NCBI GenBank assembly: GCA_002378585.1
Contig: DFSJ01000146.1
Span: 1 to 6,784 of the forward strand
From: Flavobacteriaceae bacterium UBA3440
Lineage (GTDB): Bacteria > Bacteroidota > Bacteroidia > Flavobacteriales > Flavobacteriaceae
Length of the DNA stretch: 6,784 nucleotides
Reading direction: 5' to 3'
In this document: positions 6,153 through 6,784 of the stretch, piece by piece
How the letters are laid out: every line of letters starts with the position of its first letter
How positions within the stretch are numbered: position 1 is the stretch's first letter
Program-made: the position numbers and the translations under genes
The notes under the pieces: generated by a model
What the model saw: only the letters and a program-made list of their open reading frames with translations
What the model was told of the DNA's origin: nothing
Database searches by the model: none

Positions 6153-6784
6153 TAATCTCCTTCCGTTAACGGCTCTTCTATTGGTTTTTCATGAATAACT
6201 TCCACTGATTCAGTTGATTCGGTATTTTTTTCAAACGGGCGTTGTCCAAAAATCTTTTCCAAATCGTCCTTAAATATAACTTCTTTTTCCAATAATCGCT
6301 GAGCTAGCTCGTCTAATTTACTTCTGTGCTTAGTGAGAAGTTCAATGGCTCTTTGGTATTGGGATTCAATGAGTAAAGATATTTCTTTATCAATCACTTG
6401 AGCGGTTTCTTCGCTGTAGGGTTTGGTAAATCCGTATTCGCTCTGTCCAGAGGAATCGTAATAAGTGATGTTTCCCAGGGTTTCGTTTAATCCATAAACG
6501 GTAATCATCGCTCTGGCTTGTTTGGTTACTTTTTCCAAGTCGCTTAAAGCACCAGTGGAAATTTTTCCAAACACCACTTGTTCAGCAGCTCTTCCCCCTA
6601 GGGTAGCACACATTTCGTCCAGCATTTGTTCTGTGCGTACAATTTGCCGTTCTTCAGGTAAATACCAAGCTGCACCTAAAGACTGACCTCTGGGAACAAT
6701 AGTCACCTTGACTAAAGGCGCCGCATGTTCTAACAACCAGCTGACCGTAGCATGACCTGACTCGTGGTAGGCAATGGTTTCTTT
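6149..6784 (-). CDS. ftsH: ATP-dependent zinc metalloprotease FtsH, C-terminal protease part
   Basis: The last 211 residues of FtsH, the membrane-anchored hexameric AAA+ protease that extracts and degrades misassembled membrane proteins and some regulators. The window edge removes the N-terminal membrane segments and the AAA ATPase domain; only the M41 peptidase domain is seen. The zinc-binding HESGH (HExxH) lies at 6766-6752, so the coding frame runs to the window edge and does not start at the TTG at 6736. Further marks are VPRGQSLGAAWYLPEE, LGGRAAEQVVFG, and TGALSDLEKVT, whose Asp (6541-6539) is the third zinc ligand. The C-terminal helices end at about FGQRPF, followed by an acidic, low-complexity tail ending EEPLTEGDY. 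It is the first visible gene of the operon and overlaps the LUD gene by 4 nt. All visible catalytic residues are intact. Confidence 0.98.
   Translation of the reverse strand, partial: KETIAYHESGHATVSWLLEHAAPLVKVTIVPRGQSLGAAWYLPEERQIVRTEQMLDEMCATLGGRAAEQVVFGKISTGALSDLEKVTKQARAMITVYGLNETLGNITYYDSSGQSEYGFTKPYSEETAQVIDKEISLLIESQYQRAIELLTKHRSKLDELAQRLLEKEVIFKDDLEKIFGQRPFEKNTESTESVEVIHEKPIEEPLTEGDY
6150..6164 (-). promoter_or_regulatory. Ribosome binding site and TTG start of the LUD gene
   Basis: On the minus strand GGAAGGAG (6164-6157) stands four bases before TTG (6152-6150), which shares bases with the TGA stop of ftsH (TTGA, 6152-6149). The Shine-Dalgarno lies in the last codons of ftsH (Glu-Gly-Asp). 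It decides the start because no ATG is available until codon 26. Such a strong site is uncommon in Bacteroidota, where most genes, including most in this window, lack one. Confidence 0.6.

Overview
The window looks like chromosomal DNA of a member of the Bacteroidota, perhaps Cytophagales or a relative. Four things point there: the gene set and order, the lack of Shine-Dalgarno sequences before most genes, the TTTG/TAnnTTTG-type promoters in the one real intergenic gap, and the form of the proteins (short phosphatidylserine decarboxylase, stand-alone bacterial acyl-CoA-binding protein, LUD protein next to ftsH and cdsA). The phylum is fairly safe; anything finer is a guess. It is almost wholly coding, with housekeeping genes and no sign of mobile elements, CRISPR, rRNA or tRNA genes.

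Layout. Positions 1-1051 (minus strand) hold a two-gene unit: an exported DUF1573 protein, then, after one base, a class I/II aminotransferase whose C-terminal part is cut by the window edge. Positions 1052-1180 are the only noncoding gap. They carry two back-to-back candidate promoters, one firing left into the DUF1573 gene and one right into valS. valS (1181-3811, plus strand) is a complete valyl-tRNA synthetase. It runs tail to tail into the last gene of a minus-strand operon, with the two stop codons interleaved.

Positions 3808-6784 (minus strand) form a tightly packed operon, read from right to left: ftsH (3' part only), a LUD-domain protein, cdsA, psd and an acyl-CoA-binding protein. 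Every junction overlaps or abuts (4-nt overlap, 0-nt gap, 11-nt overlap, 8-nt overlap). CdsA makes CDP-diacylglycerol and Psd makes phosphatidylethanolamine from phosphatidylserine. The acyl-CoA-binding protein probably handles acyl thioesters, and FtsH is the membrane quality-control protease. The unit therefore joins membrane lipid synthesis with membrane protein turnover. The phosphatidylserine synthase between CdsA and Psd is not in the window.

I found no convincing undescribed system. The points most worth a second look are the LUD protein of unknown role inside a lipid/FtsH operon, the divergent acyl-CoA-binding protein that keeps its CoA ligands but lacks both usual tryptophans, the TTG start of the LUD gene with an unusually good Shine-Dalgarno sequence, and the paired divergent promoters. 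Several start codons were moved from the longest possible reading frame; the reasons are given in each entry.
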